Positions 31,987-40,645 of a DNA stretch of 64,000 nucleotides are shown here, one piece after another. This DNA is from Pseudomonas arcuscaelestis (GTDB lineage: Bacteria > Pseudomonadota > Gammaproteobacteria > Pseudomonadales > Pseudomonadaceae), in NCBI RefSeq assembly GCF_016881005.1, contig NZ_JACOPV010000011.1, positions 124,001 to 188,000 on the forward strand. Direction: 5' to 3'. How positions within the stretch are numbered: position 1 is the first letter of the stretch; each line of letters begins with the position of its first letter. The notes beneath the pieces are model-generated. The model was not told where the DNA came from and did no database searches. It saw only the letters and a list, made by a program, of their open reading frames with translations. A program made the position numbers and the translations under genes.

Positions 31987-34817
31987 GCCAGGAACGCTAC
32001 GGCATTCGCCGCTTCGCATTGCTCAACACCGCCGGCTACAGCCTCGGCCTGTTCCCCCTGGAACACCCGTTGTCGGTCTACGGTGCCAACAACCTGGGCA
32101 AGAGTGCCTCGATCAACGCTCTGCAGTTTCCGATTCTGGCGCGCATGTCCGACATGAGCTTCGGCAAGTACAGCCTCGAGCAGTCGCGCCGCTTCTACTT
32201 CGCCAGCGACACCAGCTATATTCTTTGCGAGGTCAACCTGCCCCACGGTCCTCACGTGATCGGCGTGGTCGGTCGCGGCCCGGGCGGCGGTTTCGGCCAC
32301 CAGTTCTTTGCCTATGCCGGTGAGTTGGACCTGGCTCACTACCAGAAGAACGACACCTGCCTGCGCCAGAAAGAGCTGTTCAGCAACCTTGAGCGCAATG
32401 GCCTCAAGGCCTACGAGCTCAAGCCTGACGAACTGCGTCGTCTACTGGTCGGTGGCCATACCACCATTCCGCTGGATCTCACCCTGATCCCGCTGCGCTC
32501 CACCAGCGAACAAAGCCTGAAGACTTTCCGCGCCCTGTTCATCAACCTGCTGCACATGCGTGAAATCACTGCCGCCAAGCTCAAACAGCTGTTCCTCGAT
32601 GCCTTCGAGCACAGCCTGCGCTCAGGCAGCGTCGACTACATTGCCGCTTGCGAAGAAGCCTTCCGCGATGTGCGCCGCATGGAGCAAGACTATAACTCGC
32701 TGGTCGCCGCCGGTCCGCTGGTCGAAGCCCTGGCCAACGGCGTGGCCCAGCGCGACATTCTGCGCGGCAAGCTGCATCGGCTGTCGCCGCTGCTCGACTC
32801 GCTGCTTGGCACCTGGCAGGACTACGCCAGTGCGCGCAAGGAAGAACTGGTCATTCAGGCCGAGCACTACAAGAACGAACAAGACAGCCTGCAGAACGAT
32901 CAGCGTGGCGGTACCCAGGAACTGATGCGCCTGGAGCGCGAGATCACTGGCGTGCAGCGCTGGCTCGGCGAGCTGTCGGTACTCAAGCACCGCTTTGCCC
33001 TGGTCGACGACGTCAAGGTACTGGAGCAGCAACTGCTGGCCGCCAAGGACGCCCACGACGAACTGGCCGGCGCCCTGGCCCAGTCGCGTCAGTTCAGCGC
33101 CGAAGACCTCGAAGAGCGTCTGCGTGAGCTGGAGAAACGCCTCAAGTCGGTCAAGCAGCAGCTCGACCATGCCGACAACAACAGCTATGCCCGTCTGCGC
33201 GAAGAATTCTCCCAACAGGATGTCGAGCGCCTGATGCGCCTGTTCAACGGCGCGCTGTTCAGCCTGCCGTTGGGCGAACGTGGCATCGAGCTGGATGACA
33301 GCGACGTCTGGGTCAAATCCCTGGAAGCGGTGCTGGACGGATTCAAAGGCGAACGTTTCGAAGTGCCTGGCCTCTCCATCGACCTGTCGCATATCGAGCC
33401 CCCTGCCCTGCAGGCCCTGGCCGATCGCGCTGCACTGCGTGACCAGAAAGAACGCCTGGAGAAAGAGCTTAAACAACTCAAGACCCAACAAGCCGTCAGC
33501 GCGGATCGCGCCGCCAGCAAAACCCAGACCGAAGCCCTGTACCAGCAAGTGCTGGATGCGCAAAAGGCCCTGGAAGACTTCCGTCGCAGCCAGACACTGA
33601 CTGCAGAAGAAGGCGACAAGCTAGAACAACTGGCGCAGATGGAAGCCGCCCAGGACGAATTGAAACGCTCCAGCGACGCCTTCACCGAGCGCGTTCAACA
33701 GCTATCGGCCAAGCTGCAACTCGTCGGCCGGCAGATCGCCGACATGGAAGCCAAGCAGCGCACCCTTGACGACGCCTTGCGCCGTCGCCAGCTGCTGCCC
33801 GCCGACCTGCCTTTCGGTACGCCGTTCATGGAGCCGGTAGACGACTCTATGGATAACCTGCTGCCCCTGCTCAACGATTATCAGGACAGCTGGCAAGGCT
33901 TGCTGCGCGTTGATGGCCAGATCGAAGCGCTGTACGCCCAGGTACGCCTCAAGGGCGTGGCCAAGTTCGACAGCGAAGACGACATGGAACGCCGTCTGCA
34001 ACTGCTGATCAACGCCTACTCGCACCGCACCGAGGAAGCCCTGACCCTGGGCAAGGCGCGCCGTGCAGCGGTGACCGATATCGCCCGGACCTTGCGCAAC
34101 ATCCGTAGCGACTATGACAGCCTTGAACACCAGTTGGCCTTGTTCAACCGCGAGATCAACAAACGTCAGGTTTCCAACCTGCAGAGCTTCCGCATTGTTC
34201 TGGCCCCGAACAAAGAAGCACTCAAGCACATCGACCAAATTATCCACAGCGCCGGACAGTACGAAGAAGGCGAAACGCTGTCGGTGTTTGACCTTAACGC
34301 AAGCGCCGAGCAGGACAACAAGAACGAAGAGGCCAAGGAGTACCTGGCGCGGCTGGTAGCGGCAAACCACAACCAGTTGGGCCTGAAGGACCTGTTCGAG
34401 CTGGCCTTTGAAATCACCAAGGTCGGTGGTCAGCCAGTGATCCACACCGACATCGACGGTGCGGCATCCAACGGCACCACCATGACCATCAAGGCGCTGA
34501 CCAACATGTATTTGTTGCTGCACCTGATGGACCGTGACCTGGCTGGCCGCGTACGCCTGCCCTACTACCTCGACGAAGCGGCCGACATCGACGAACGCAA
34601 CCAGGCGGCATTGCTGGAAACCAGTCTGCAGTTGGGCTTCGTGCCGATTCTGGCGAGCGTGAAGCCACAGGTGTCGGCACATGTTGCCATCGACCTGGAA
34701 GGCGGTAGCGGACCGAACGGGATCTACATCGACGAAGCGGACTGGAAGTACATCAGCCGCCGCGACGTGGAAAAGGCAGTGGTGCGCAACGAAGAAGAGG
34801 AAGAGGCTTCAGCGTAA
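31983..34817 (+). CDS. mksB: MksB, SMC-like ATPase of the MksBEF condensin
   Basis: A 944-residue SMC-type ATPase. Walker A is YGANNLGKSASIN (about residues 34-46). Long coiled-coil arms fill roughly residues 270-760, with a central hinge-like break. The C-terminal head has the signature-like AASNGTTM and Walker B YYLDEAADID, followed by ASVKPQVSAHV. It drives chromosome compaction in partnership with MksF and MksE. No MksG/JetD nuclease gene follows: downstream is a REP element and then creA on the other strand. This therefore looks like the housekeeping three-gene form rather than the plasmid-restricting Wadjet form. Confidence 0.92.
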   Translation: MSQERYGIRRFALLNTAGYSLGLFPLEHPLSVYGANNLGKSASINALQFPILARMSDMSFGKYSLEQSRRFYFASDTSYILCEVNLPHGPHVIGVVGRGPGGGFGHQFFAYAGELDLAHYQKNDTCLRQKELFSNLERNGLKAYELKPDELRRLLVGGHTTIPLDLTLIPLRSTSEQSLKTFRALFINLLHMREITAAKLKQLFLDAFEHSLRSGSVDYIAACEEAFRDVRRMEQDYNSLVAAGPLVEALANGVAQRDILRGKLHRLSPLLDSLLGTWQDYASARKEELVIQAEHYKNEQDSLQNDQRGGTQELMRLEREITGVQRWLGELSVLKHRFALVDDVKVLEQQLLAAKDAHDELAGALAQSRQFSAEDLEERLRELEKRLKSVKQQLDHADNNSYARLREEFSQQDVERLMRLFNGALFSLPLGERGIELDDSDVWVKSLEAVLDGFKGERFEVPGLSIDLSHIEPPALQALADRAALRDQKERLEKELKQLKTQQAVSADRAASKTQTEALYQQVLDAQKALEDFRRSQTLTAEEGDKLEQLAQMEAAQDELKRSSDAFTERVQQLSAKLQLVGRQIADMEAKQRTLDDALRRRQLLPADLPFGTPFMEPVDDSMDNLLPLLNDYQDSWQGLLRVDGQIEALYAQVRLKGVAKFDSEDDMERRLQLLINAYSHRTEEALTLGKARRAAVTDIARTLRNIRSDYDSLEHQLALFNREINKRQVSNLQSFRIVLAPNKEALKHIDQIIHSAGQYEEGETLSVFDLNASAEQDNKNEEAKEYLARLVAANHNQLGLKDLFELAFEITKVGGQPVIHTDIDGAASNGTTMTIKALTNMYLLLHLMDRDLAGRVRLPYYLDEAADIDERNQAALLETSLQLGFVPILASVKPQVSAHVAIDLEGGSGPNGIYIDEADWKYISRRDVEKAVVRNEEEEEASA

Positions 34818-34822
34818 GGTCG

Positions 34823-34867
34823 ATCGCCGGTTAAGCCCGCACCGTGGGAGCGGGTTTGTCCGGCGAT
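34823..34867. repeat. REP-type nested hairpin after mksB
   Basis: Outer arms ATCGCCGG/CCGGCGAT and inner arms CCCGC/GCGGG, containing GTGGGAGCGGGTTTGTCC, a common Pseudomonas REP word. It lies between convergent mksB and creA. Confidence 0.7.
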
Positions 34868-34882
34868 GCGTTGAGCCCGGTG

Positions 34883-35338
34883 TTACTGGGCCCAAGGCAG
34901 GATAGGAATCGCGGTGACCGCATTCTGCGGGCTGCCTTCAATCAGGCGGTCCGAGTACACCAGGTACACCAGGGTGTTGCGCTTCTTGTCGAGGAAGCGC
35001 ACAACCTGCATCGTCTTGAATACCAGCGAAGTGCGCTCCTTGAACACTTCGTCACCGTCCTTGAGCTGCTCCTTGAAGCGAATCGGCCCAACCTGGCGGC
35101 ACGCAATCGACGCTTCGGCACGGTCTTCAGCCAGACCCAAGCCACCTTTCACGCCACCGGTCTTGGCCCGCGACAGGTAACAGGTCACGCCTTCCACTTT
35201 CGGATCGTCGAACGCTTCTACGACGATACGGTCGTTCGGCCCGACAAACTTGAACACGGTCGACACCTGGCCAATTTCTTCGGCCGATGCCAGCACCGGC
35301 AATGCCAGCAGCGCGGCTGCCACAATTCCCTTGAACAC
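34883..35338 (-). CDS. creA: CreA family periplasmic protein
   Basis: A 151-residue protein with a signal peptide (LLALPVLASAEE) and the conserved CreA body: VFKFVGPNDRIVVEAFDDP, GVTCYLSRAKTGG, IACRQVGPI with paired cysteines. In enterobacteria it sits with the creBCD genes, but its biochemical role is unknown. Here it follows proB with a 10-bp gap on the same strand and is probably cotranscribed with it. No creBCD genes are nearby. Confidence 0.92.
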   Translation of the reverse strand: MFKGIVAAALLALPVLASAEEIGQVSTVFKFVGPNDRIVVEAFDDPKVEGVTCYLSRAKTGGVKGGLGLAEDRAEASIACRQVGPIRFKEQLKDGDEVFKERTSLVFKTMQVVRFLDKKRNTLVYLVYSDRLIEGSPQNAVTAIPILPWAQ

Positions 35339-35348
35339 AATTATTTCC

Positions 35349-36467
35349 TCAGACCAGAATCAGGTTGTCGCGGTGTACCAGCTCCGGCTCGGCGATGTAG
35401 CCCAACAAACCTTCGATGGCTTCAGACGACTGTCCGATGATTTTTTGTGCTTCCAGCGCACTGTAATTGGCCAGGCCGCGAGCGACTTCCAGACCATCAG
35501 GCCCCACGCACACGACCATCTCGCCACGGCGGAAGCTGCCTTGCACCGTTTTGACCCCTACCGGCAGCAGGCTCTTGTTGGCTTGGCGCAGGGCGTTGAC
35601 TGCTCCCTCGTCGAGCACCAGGGTGCCACGGGTCTGCAGGTGGCCGGCCAGCCACTGCTTGCGCGCTGCAAGCATGCCACGCTCAGGTGACAGCAGGGTG
35701 CCAAGGCGTTCGCCGGCCTTGAGACGGTCGAGTACGCGCTCCAGACGACCACCAACGATGATGGTATGGGCACCGGAGCGCGCTGCCAGGCGAGCAGCAC
35801 GCAGCTTGGTCTGCATGCCTCCACGTCCCAACGCACCACCGGTGCCACCGGCTACGGCATCCAGGCTCGGATCGTCGGCACGGGCTTCGTAGATCAGTTG
35901 CGCGTCGGGGTTGTTACGCGGGTCGGCATCAAACATACCGTCACGGTCGGTGAGAATCACCAACAGGTCTGCCTCGACCAGGTTGGCCACCAGCGCGGCC
36001 AAGGTGTCGTTGTCACCAAAACGAATCTCGTCGGTGACCACCGTGTCGTTTTCATTGATTACCGGCACCACGCCCAGCTCCACGAGCGTGCGCAACGTGC
36101 TGCGGGCGTTGAGGTAACGCTTACGATCCGAGAGGTCGTCGTGGGTCAGGAGGATCTGCGCGGTATGCCGGCCATGCTCGGCAAAACTCGACTCCCAGGC
36201 CTGCACCAGCCCCATCTGGCCAATCGAAGCTGCAGCCTGCAGCTCATTCATGGCGCTCGGTCGTTTGGCCCAGCCCAGGCGGCTCATCCCGGCGGCAACC
36301 GCCCCGGACGACACCAGTACCAGCTCAACACCCGCCTCATGCAACGCCACCATCTGCTCGACCCAGACACCCATGGCCGCACGATCCAGACCCTTGCCAT
36401 CGGCGGTCAACAGCGCACTGCCGATTTTCACCACCCAGCGCTGCGCACCCGTCACCTTGCTCCGCAT
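35349..36467 (-). CDS. proB: Glutamate 5-kinase
   Basis: The first enzyme of proline synthesis, phosphorylating glutamate. 372 residues, with the amino-acid kinase domain (WVVKIGSALLTADGKG at the N-terminus, VSSGAVAAGM near residue 53, VINENDTVVTDEIRFGDND near 145) and a C-terminal PUA domain from about 275 (GTLVLDEGAVNAL onward). The PUA-bearing form is the usual proteobacterial one. Downstream of obg with a hairpin terminator between, and followed by creA. Confidence 0.96.
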   Translation of the reverse strand: MRSKVTGAQRWVVKIGSALLTADGKGLDRAAMGVWVEQMVALHEAGVELVLVSSGAVAAGMSRLGWAKRPSAMNELQAAASIGQMGLVQAWESSFAEHGRHTAQILLTHDDLSDRKRYLNARSTLRTLVELGVVPVINENDTVVTDEIRFGDNDTLAALVANLVEADLLVILTDRDGMFDADPRNNPDAQLIYEARADDPSLDAVAGGTGGALGRGGMQTKLRAARLAARSGAHTIIVGGRLERVLDRLKAGERLGTLLSPERGMLAARKQWLAGHLQTRGTLVLDEGAVNALRQANKSLLPVGVKTVQGSFRRGEMVVCVGPDGLEVARGLANYSALEAQKIIGQSSEAIEGLLGYIAEPELVHRDNLILV

Positions 36468-36500
36468 CTTCTTCCAACCTATATAGATCTTTAGATACTA

Positions 36501-36526
36501 AAACGCCGCTCCAGAGAGCGGCGTTT
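36501..36526 (-). terminator. Terminator between obg and proB
   Basis: AAACGCCGCTC (36501-36511) and GAGCGGCGTTT (36516-36526), an 11-bp perfect stem with loop CAGA. Read leftward it ends in a short U-rich stretch. Confidence 0.8.
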
Positions 36527-36542
36527 AGTGTACTGCAACGAA

Positions 36543-37766
36543 TCAGTCGCGCACGTAAATGATTTCCGGACCGTCTTCCTCGTCATCATCCCAATCGTCG
36601 TCATCGTCGTCGCCGATGTCGTGCACGCTCTTGACGCCGCTACGGCGCAAGGCGCGAGCATCGTCGAGCGCCTGCAACTGGGCACGGGCTTCGTCTTCAA
36701 TACGCTGGTCGAGGTCAGCCAGTTCGTCGGCATAGGCCGGATCGTTGGCCAGACGGTCGGCGCGGTCTTCGAGGTAGCGCATGATGTCGCGGCTGAGCTG
36801 TTCGGTGCCTTGCTTGGAGATTGCCGAGATCACGTAGACCGGGCCTTCCCACTGCAAACGCTCGACCACTTCCTTGACGCGCTCGTCGCGCTCGTCGTCC
36901 ATCAGCATGTCGGTCTTGTTCAGCACCAACCAACGATCACGCTCGGCCAGCGACGGGCTGAAGCGGGTCAGTTCGTTGACGATGACTTCGGCGGCATCGG
37001 CACTGCTGCTTTCATCCAGCGGGGCCAGGTCAACGAGATGCAACAGCAGGCGAGTACGCGCCAGGTGCTTGAGGAAACGAATGCCCAGGCCAGCTCCATC
37101 GGACGCGCCTTCGATCAAGCCGGGAATGTCGGCAATTACGAAACTCTTCCAGCGGTCGACACTGACCACACCCAGGTTTGGCACCAAGGTAGTGAACGGG
37201 TAGTCGGCAACTTTCGGCTTGGCAGCCGAGACCGAACGGATAAAGGTGCTCTTGCCGGCATTCGGCAAGCCCAGCAGACCGACGTCGGCCAGCACTTTCA
37301 TTTCCAGCTTCAGGTCACGCTGCTCACCCGGCTTGCCCGGAGTGGTCTGGCGTGGCGCACGGTTGGTACTGGATTTGAAACGGGTGTTGCCCAGACCGTG
37401 CCAGCCGCCCTGAACCACCATCAGCTTCTGACCTGGCTTGACCAGGTCGCCGATCACTTCCTGGGTAGCGGAGTCAATTACGGTCGTGCCCACTGGCACA
37501 CGCAAAACCAGGTCATCACCCTTCTTGCCAGTGCAGTCGGTGCTGCCGCCGTTGGAGCCACGCTGGGCTTCAAAGTGACGGGTGTAACGGTAGTCAACCA
37601 GGGTATTGAGGTTTTCGTCGGCGACCATGAACACCGAACCACCGTCGCCACCGTCACCGCCGTTGGGACCACCATTTTCAATGAATTTCTCGCGGCGGAA
37701 GCTCATGCAACCGTTACCGCCATCACCGGCTTTGACCCGGATCGATACTTCGTCAACAAACTTCAT
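36543..37766 (-). CDS. obg: GTPase Obg/CgtA
   Basis: An essential ribosome-associated GTPase involved in 50S assembly and stress responses. 407 residues: the glycine-rich Obg fold (residues 1-158; GDGGNGCMSFRREKFIENGG), then the G domain with P-loop GLPNAGKSTF near 167, DIPGLIEGA and NKTDML, and an acidic C-terminal tail ending with a long aspartate/glutamate run. Downstream of rplU-rpmA in the same direction, the classic rplU-rpmA-obg cluster, with a terminator-like hairpin in the gap. Confidence 0.97.
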   Translation of the reverse strand: MKFVDEVSIRVKAGDGGNGCMSFRREKFIENGGPNGGDGGDGGSVFMVADENLNTLVDYRYTRHFEAQRGSNGGSTDCTGKKGDDLVLRVPVGTTVIDSATQEVIGDLVKPGQKLMVVQGGWHGLGNTRFKSSTNRAPRQTTPGKPGEQRDLKLEMKVLADVGLLGLPNAGKSTFIRSVSAAKPKVADYPFTTLVPNLGVVSVDRWKSFVIADIPGLIEGASDGAGLGIRFLKHLARTRLLLHLVDLAPLDESSSADAAEVIVNELTRFSPSLAERDRWLVLNKTDMLMDDERDERVKEVVERLQWEGPVYVISAISKQGTEQLSRDIMRYLEDRADRLANDPAYADELADLDQRIEDEARAQLQALDDARALRRSGVKSVHDIGDDDDDDWDDDEEDGPEIIYVRD

Positions 37767-37915
37767 AAAAACCGCCTCTCGTCAGCTTGACGAGCTGAGT
37801 GACACAAAGACATAAGGCTCTTGCAAAAGTGAGCGCGGCGGCCCCCGTCAACGACCGAAACACCAGCGCCGGCAGCCCATACAAACAGCTTTGCAAGAGA
37901 CTCACCCCACAAACG

Positions 37916-37944
37916 AAAAAGCCCCGTCGCGAGACAGGGCTTTT
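37916..37944 (-). terminator. Terminator after rpmA
   Basis: AAAAGCCCCGTC and GACAGGGCTTTT around loop GCGA, with one mismatch. It ends the rplU-rpmA transcript ahead of obg, leaving obg to read-through or its own promoter in the 193-bp gap. Confidence 0.75.
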
Positions 37945-37959
37945 CCAGCGTCAACGCGA

Positions 37960-38217
37960 TCAGGCCGCGACGATGCTCACGTAACGACGACCGAAGGCGC
38001 CTTTAACTTCAAACTTGATCTTACCCTCGATCTTGGCGAACAGGGTGTGATCTTTACCCATGCCAACGCCGTAGCCAGCGTGGAATTGGGTGCCGCGCTG
38101 ACGCACGATGATGTTGCCAGGAACGATAGCCTGGCCGCCATACATCTTCACGCCAAGGCGTTTGGCTTCTGAGTCGCGACCGTTACGGGTACTACCACCA
38201 GCTTTTTTATGTGCCAT
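37960..38217 (-). CDS. rpmA: 50S ribosomal protein L27
   Basis: 85 residues. The N-terminus MAHKKAGGSTRNGRDSEAKR is diagnostic; it begins directly with the mature AHKK sequence that reaches the peptidyl-transferase centre. RVGVKMYGGQ-type and ARQRGTQFHAG-type segments follow. It lies 33 bp downstream of rplU on the same strand. Confidence 0.98.
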   Translation of the reverse strand: MAHKKAGGSTRNGRDSEAKRLGVKMYGGQAIVPGNIIVRQRGTQFHAGYGVGMGKDHTLFAKIEGKIKFEVKGAFGRRYVSIVAA

Positions 38218-38250
38218 GGTTCAATTCTCCAGAAATGGGGATTTAGGCGA

Positions 38251-38562
38251 TTAAGCCGAAATACCGGTGATCTTGATTTCGGTGAACCACTGGCGGTGGC
38301 CCATACGCTTCATGTGGTGCTTACGGCGGCGGAACTTGATGATGCGCACTTTGTCGTGACGACCTTGCGAGATCACTTCAGCAACAACCTTGGCACCAGC
38401 AACAACTGGAGCGCCGATGTTCACGTCGTCGCCATTGGCAACCAACAGAACGCGGTCGAAAGTAACGGATTCGCCAGTGGCGATTTCCAGTTTTTCGATT
38501 TTCAGGTATTCACCTTCGGCGACTTTGTACTGCTTGCCACCGGTAACAATTACTGCGTACAT
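38251..38562 (-). CDS. rplU: 50S ribosomal protein L21
   Basis: 103 residues from ATG 38562 (MYAVIVTGGKQYKVAEGE), with CGGAGAA upstream; a longer in-frame reading to 38622 is rejected. The RNA-binding C-terminus KFRRRKHHMKRMGHRQ is characteristic. First gene of the rplU-rpmA operon and divergent from ispB. Confidence 0.98.
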   Translation of the reverse strand: MYAVIVTGGKQYKVAEGEYLKIEKLEIATGESVTFDRVLLVANGDDVNIGAPVVAGAKVVAEVISQGRHDKVRIIKFRRRKHHMKRMGHRQWFTEIKITGISA

Positions 38563-38694
38563 GGGTATTTCTCCGATAATCCTGCTCACCCAGCTCTTTA
38601 TAGTAAGAGTATTGGCTGGCATGGCTGCATAGGGCTGGAACGGCCCAGTGCAATTGCGTAAGGCAGGTGCTGCCCAGGAAGTTCAGGGTGCGCG

Positions 38695-38723
38695 ATTGTA
38701 CGCAAGGCGTGCGTCCCTTGCAA
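38695..38723 (-). promoter_or_regulatory. Sigma-70 promoter of rplU-rpmA
   Basis: On the minus strand: -35 TTGCAA (38723-38718), a 17-bp spacer and -10 TACAAT (38700-38695). Predicted start near 38688, giving a leader of about 125 nt before rplU. Confidence 0.75.
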
Positions 38724-38753
38724 GTCCCGCCCCCTGCGTGCCGGGACCGTGCC

Positions 38754-38782
38754 TTGACAGGCCGGGACCCGCGACCTAGCAT
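38754..38782 (+). promoter_or_regulatory. Sigma-70 promoter of ispB
   Basis: -35 TTGACA (38754-38759), a 17-bp spacer and -10 TAGCAT (38777-38782), about 33 bp before the ispB start. Confidence 0.7.
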
Positions 38783-38814
38783 GCCGCGCAACCTTTATGG
38801 AGCACCTGTGGCCG

Positions 38815-39783
38815 ATGCAACCCCAAGCTTTCTACCGTGCGGTAGCGGATGACTTCAGCGCCGTTGACGAGATTATCAAGAAACAGCTGACTTCGCGTGT
38901 ACCGCTGGTATCGAAAATCGGCGACTACATCACTTCAGCTGGTGGCAAGCGCTTGCGCCCGTTGCTGGTCCTGCTGTGCGGCAAGGCCCTTGGTCGCGAA
39001 GGCGACGACGTGCGCCTGCTGGCCGCCACCATCGAATTCCTGCACACCGCCACCTTGCTGCATGACGACGTCGTCGACATGTCCGGCATGCGCCGCGGCC
39101 GCTCCACGGCCAACGCCTTGTGGGGCAACGCCCCCAGCGTGCTGGTGGGTGACTTCCTCTATTCGCGCTCGTTCGAAATGATGGTCGAACTGGGCTCGAT
39201 GCCGGTCATGCAGATTCTCTCCAAGGCCACCCGCGTGATCGCCGAAGGCGAAGTCCTGCAGCTGTCCAAGGTACGCGACGCCAGCACCACCGAAGAAGTC
39301 TACATGGACGTCATTCGCGGCAAGACCGCGATGTTGTTCGAAGCGTCGACCCACAGCGCCGCTGCCCTCGCCCAGGCGACACCTGAGCAGAGCGAGGCCC
39401 TGCGCACCTTCGGTGATCACCTCGGTGTCGCGTTCCAGCTAGTCGACGACCTGCTCGACTACAAGGGCGATGCTCAGACCCTGGGCAAGAACGTCGGCGA
39501 CGACCTGGCCGAAGGCAAGCCAACCCTGCCGCTGATCTACACCATGCGTGAAGGCACCCCCGAGCAGGCGGCACTGGTACGCCAGGCCATCCAGAAAGGC
39601 GGCATCGAAGACCTCGAGAGCATCCGTGCTGCGGTCGAAGCCTCTGGCTCGCTGGATTACACCGCGCAACTGGCCCGCGACTATGTAGCCCGTGCCATCA
39701 CCTGCCTGGAAGTGCTGCCAGCCAGCGAATACCGCGACGCCCTGGTGGAACTGAGCGAATTCGCAGTCGCCCGCACCCACTGA
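38815..39783 (+). CDS. ispB: Polyprenyl diphosphate synthase (octaprenyl/nonaprenyl type)
   Basis: Makes the ubiquinone side chain by chain elongation from farnesyl diphosphate and isopentenyl diphosphate. ATG 38815 (MQPQAFYRAV) gives 322 residues; ATG 38797 would add six. The trans-prenyltransferase motifs are GGKRLRP near 45, the first aspartate-rich LLHDDVVDMSGMRRG near 78, and the second LVDDLLDYKGD near 212. Pseudomonads make ubiquinone-9, so nonaprenyl is likely here. Divergent from rplU. Confidence 0.95.
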   Translation: MQPQAFYRAVADDFSAVDEIIKKQLTSRVPLVSKIGDYITSAGGKRLRPLLVLLCGKALGREGDDVRLLAATIEFLHTATLLHDDVVDMSGMRRGRSTANALWGNAPSVLVGDFLYSRSFEMMVELGSMPVMQILSKATRVIAEGEVLQLSKVRDASTTEEVYMDVIRGKTAMLFEASTHSAAALAQATPEQSEALRTFGDHLGVAFQLVDDLLDYKGDAQTLGKNVGDDLAEGKPTLPLIYTMREGTPEQAALVRQAIQKGGIEDLESIRAAVEASGSLDYTAQLARDYVARAITCLEVLPASEYRDALVELSEFAVARTH

Positions 39784-39796
39784 TCAGCGCCTCCCC

Positions 39797-39847
39797 AATC
39801 GCGGGGCAACCCCGTTCCCACTGTGGGCGCGGGCTTGCCCCGCGATT
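39797..39847. repeat. REP-type hairpin after ispB
   Basis: AATCGCGGGGCAA (39797-39809) and TTGCCCCGCGATT (39835-39847), 13-bp perfect arms around a 25-nt inner segment containing GTGGGCGCGGGC. Matches the style of P. putida REP elements and may also stop ispB transcription. Confidence 0.75.
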
Positions 39848-39866
39848 GCATTCGCCCCCCAGGCAA

Positions 39867-39892
39867 CAAAACCCTATATAATGTAGGTTTTG
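39867..39892 (+). promoter_or_regulatory. yjdM promoter region with inverted repeat over the -10
   Basis: CAAAACC (39867-39873) and GGTTTTG (39886-39892) are exact inverted repeats flanking a perfect TATAAT (39877-39882). No good -35 is visible 16-18 bp upstream. The symmetry suggests an operator covering the -10. Confidence 0.45.
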
Positions 39893-39917
39893 TACCTGTA
39901 CGTCTTGAGGAACCCTA

Positions 39918-40259
39918 GTGAGCACTTTGCCACCCTGCCCTAAATGCAACTCCGAATACACCTACGAAGATGGCGTCCAACTGATCTGCCCCGAGTGTGC
40001 ACACGAGTGGTCCGCCGCTGGTGAAACCGAGGCAACCAGCGATGAAGCAGTCAAGAAGGATTCGGTGGGCAACGTCCTGCAGGACGGCGATACCATCACT
40101 GTGATCAAGGACCTGAAAGTCAAAGGTACTTCGCTGGTGGTCAAGGTCGGCACCAAGGTCAAGAACATCCGCCTGTGCGACGGCGACCATGACATCGATT
40201 GCAAGATCGACGGCATCGGCCCGATGAAGCTGAAATCCGAATTCGTCCGCAAGGTCTGA
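39918..40259 (+). CDS. yjdM: YjdM/PhnA-family zinc-ribbon protein
   Basis: 113 residues, GTG start at 39918 with TTGAGG upstream. The N-terminal zinc ribbon is CPKCNSEYTYEDG...CPEC (two CxxC pairs, residues 7-28), and the C-terminal SH3-like domain has the conserved DGDTITVIKDLKVKG and NIRLCDGDHDIDCKIDG. The old name PhnA (alkylphosphonate uptake) is misleading, as the family has no proven role in phosphonate use. A cytoplasmic protein of unknown function. Confidence 0.9.
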   Translation: MSTLPPCPKCNSEYTYEDGVQLICPECAHEWSAAGETEATSDEAVKKDSVGNVLQDGDTITVIKDLKVKGTSLVVKVGTKVKNIRLCDGDHDIDCKIDGIGPMKLKSEFVRKV

Positions 40260-40346
40260 CCCTGCTGGTTTCGAGGCTGGCGCCCAGCCTCGAAACAACT
40301 TGCTGCACCATTGGGCGCTTTTTTACCAATAGACCCTTGCTATTTT

Positions 40347-40370
40347 GATAATAAGAATTATTCTCATTGG
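40347..40370. promoter_or_regulatory. Fur box upstream of the PA4570-like gene
   Basis: GATAATAAGAATTATTCTC matches the 19-bp Fur consensus at 14 positions, and the overlapping AATTATTCTCATT extends it. It ends 22 bp before the gene start, covering the expected promoter. Confidence 0.85.
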
Positions 40371-40391
40371 ACGCTTCCAAGGAGAATAGCC

Positions 40392-40640
40392 ATGACTTAT
40401 CTGATAGACGCCTGGCTTGATCGGCCCCACCCTTACCTTCGTATCCTGCACCGGGAAACCGGCGAAGTCTGTGCCGTGCTCGAACAAGAAGCACTGGACG
40501 AACTGCGCGAACAGGGTGACCTGGATATCAATGGTTTGAACTCAAGTGAGCCGATAGTGCTCAAGGAACTGGTGAGGAACCTGTTCCTGTTCTGCTACGC
40601 ACGGGCGTTGCGCCCTGGCGGTGGTACCGAGTGGAACTGA
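40392..40640 (+). CDS. Small iron-regulated protein of unknown function (PA4570-like)
   Basis: 82 residues from ATG 40392, with AAGGAG 8 nt upstream. The sequence begins MTYLIDAWLDRPHPYLRI and contains GEVCAVLEQEALDEL. No signal peptide or membrane segment. The neighbourhood (after ispB, before fklB) and sequence style match P. aeruginosa PA4570, which from memory is strongly induced by iron starvation. The near-consensus Fur box agrees. Function unknown; regulation by iron is well supported by the operator. Confidence 0.82.
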   Translation: MTYLIDAWLDRPHPYLRILHRETGEVCAVLEQEALDELREQGDLDINGLNSSEPIVLKELVRNLFLFCYARALRPGGGTEWN

Positions 40641-40645
40641 ACAGC

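Noticed and set aside
33702..34682. 326-codon minus-strand frame inside mksB
   Set aside because: Shadow of the SMC ATPase C-terminal half, which has intact signature and Walker B motifs on the other strand.
30018..34817. Wadjet (JetABCD) defence system
   Set aside because: No JetD/MksG nuclease gene upstream or downstream; the three-gene form is housekeeping condensin.
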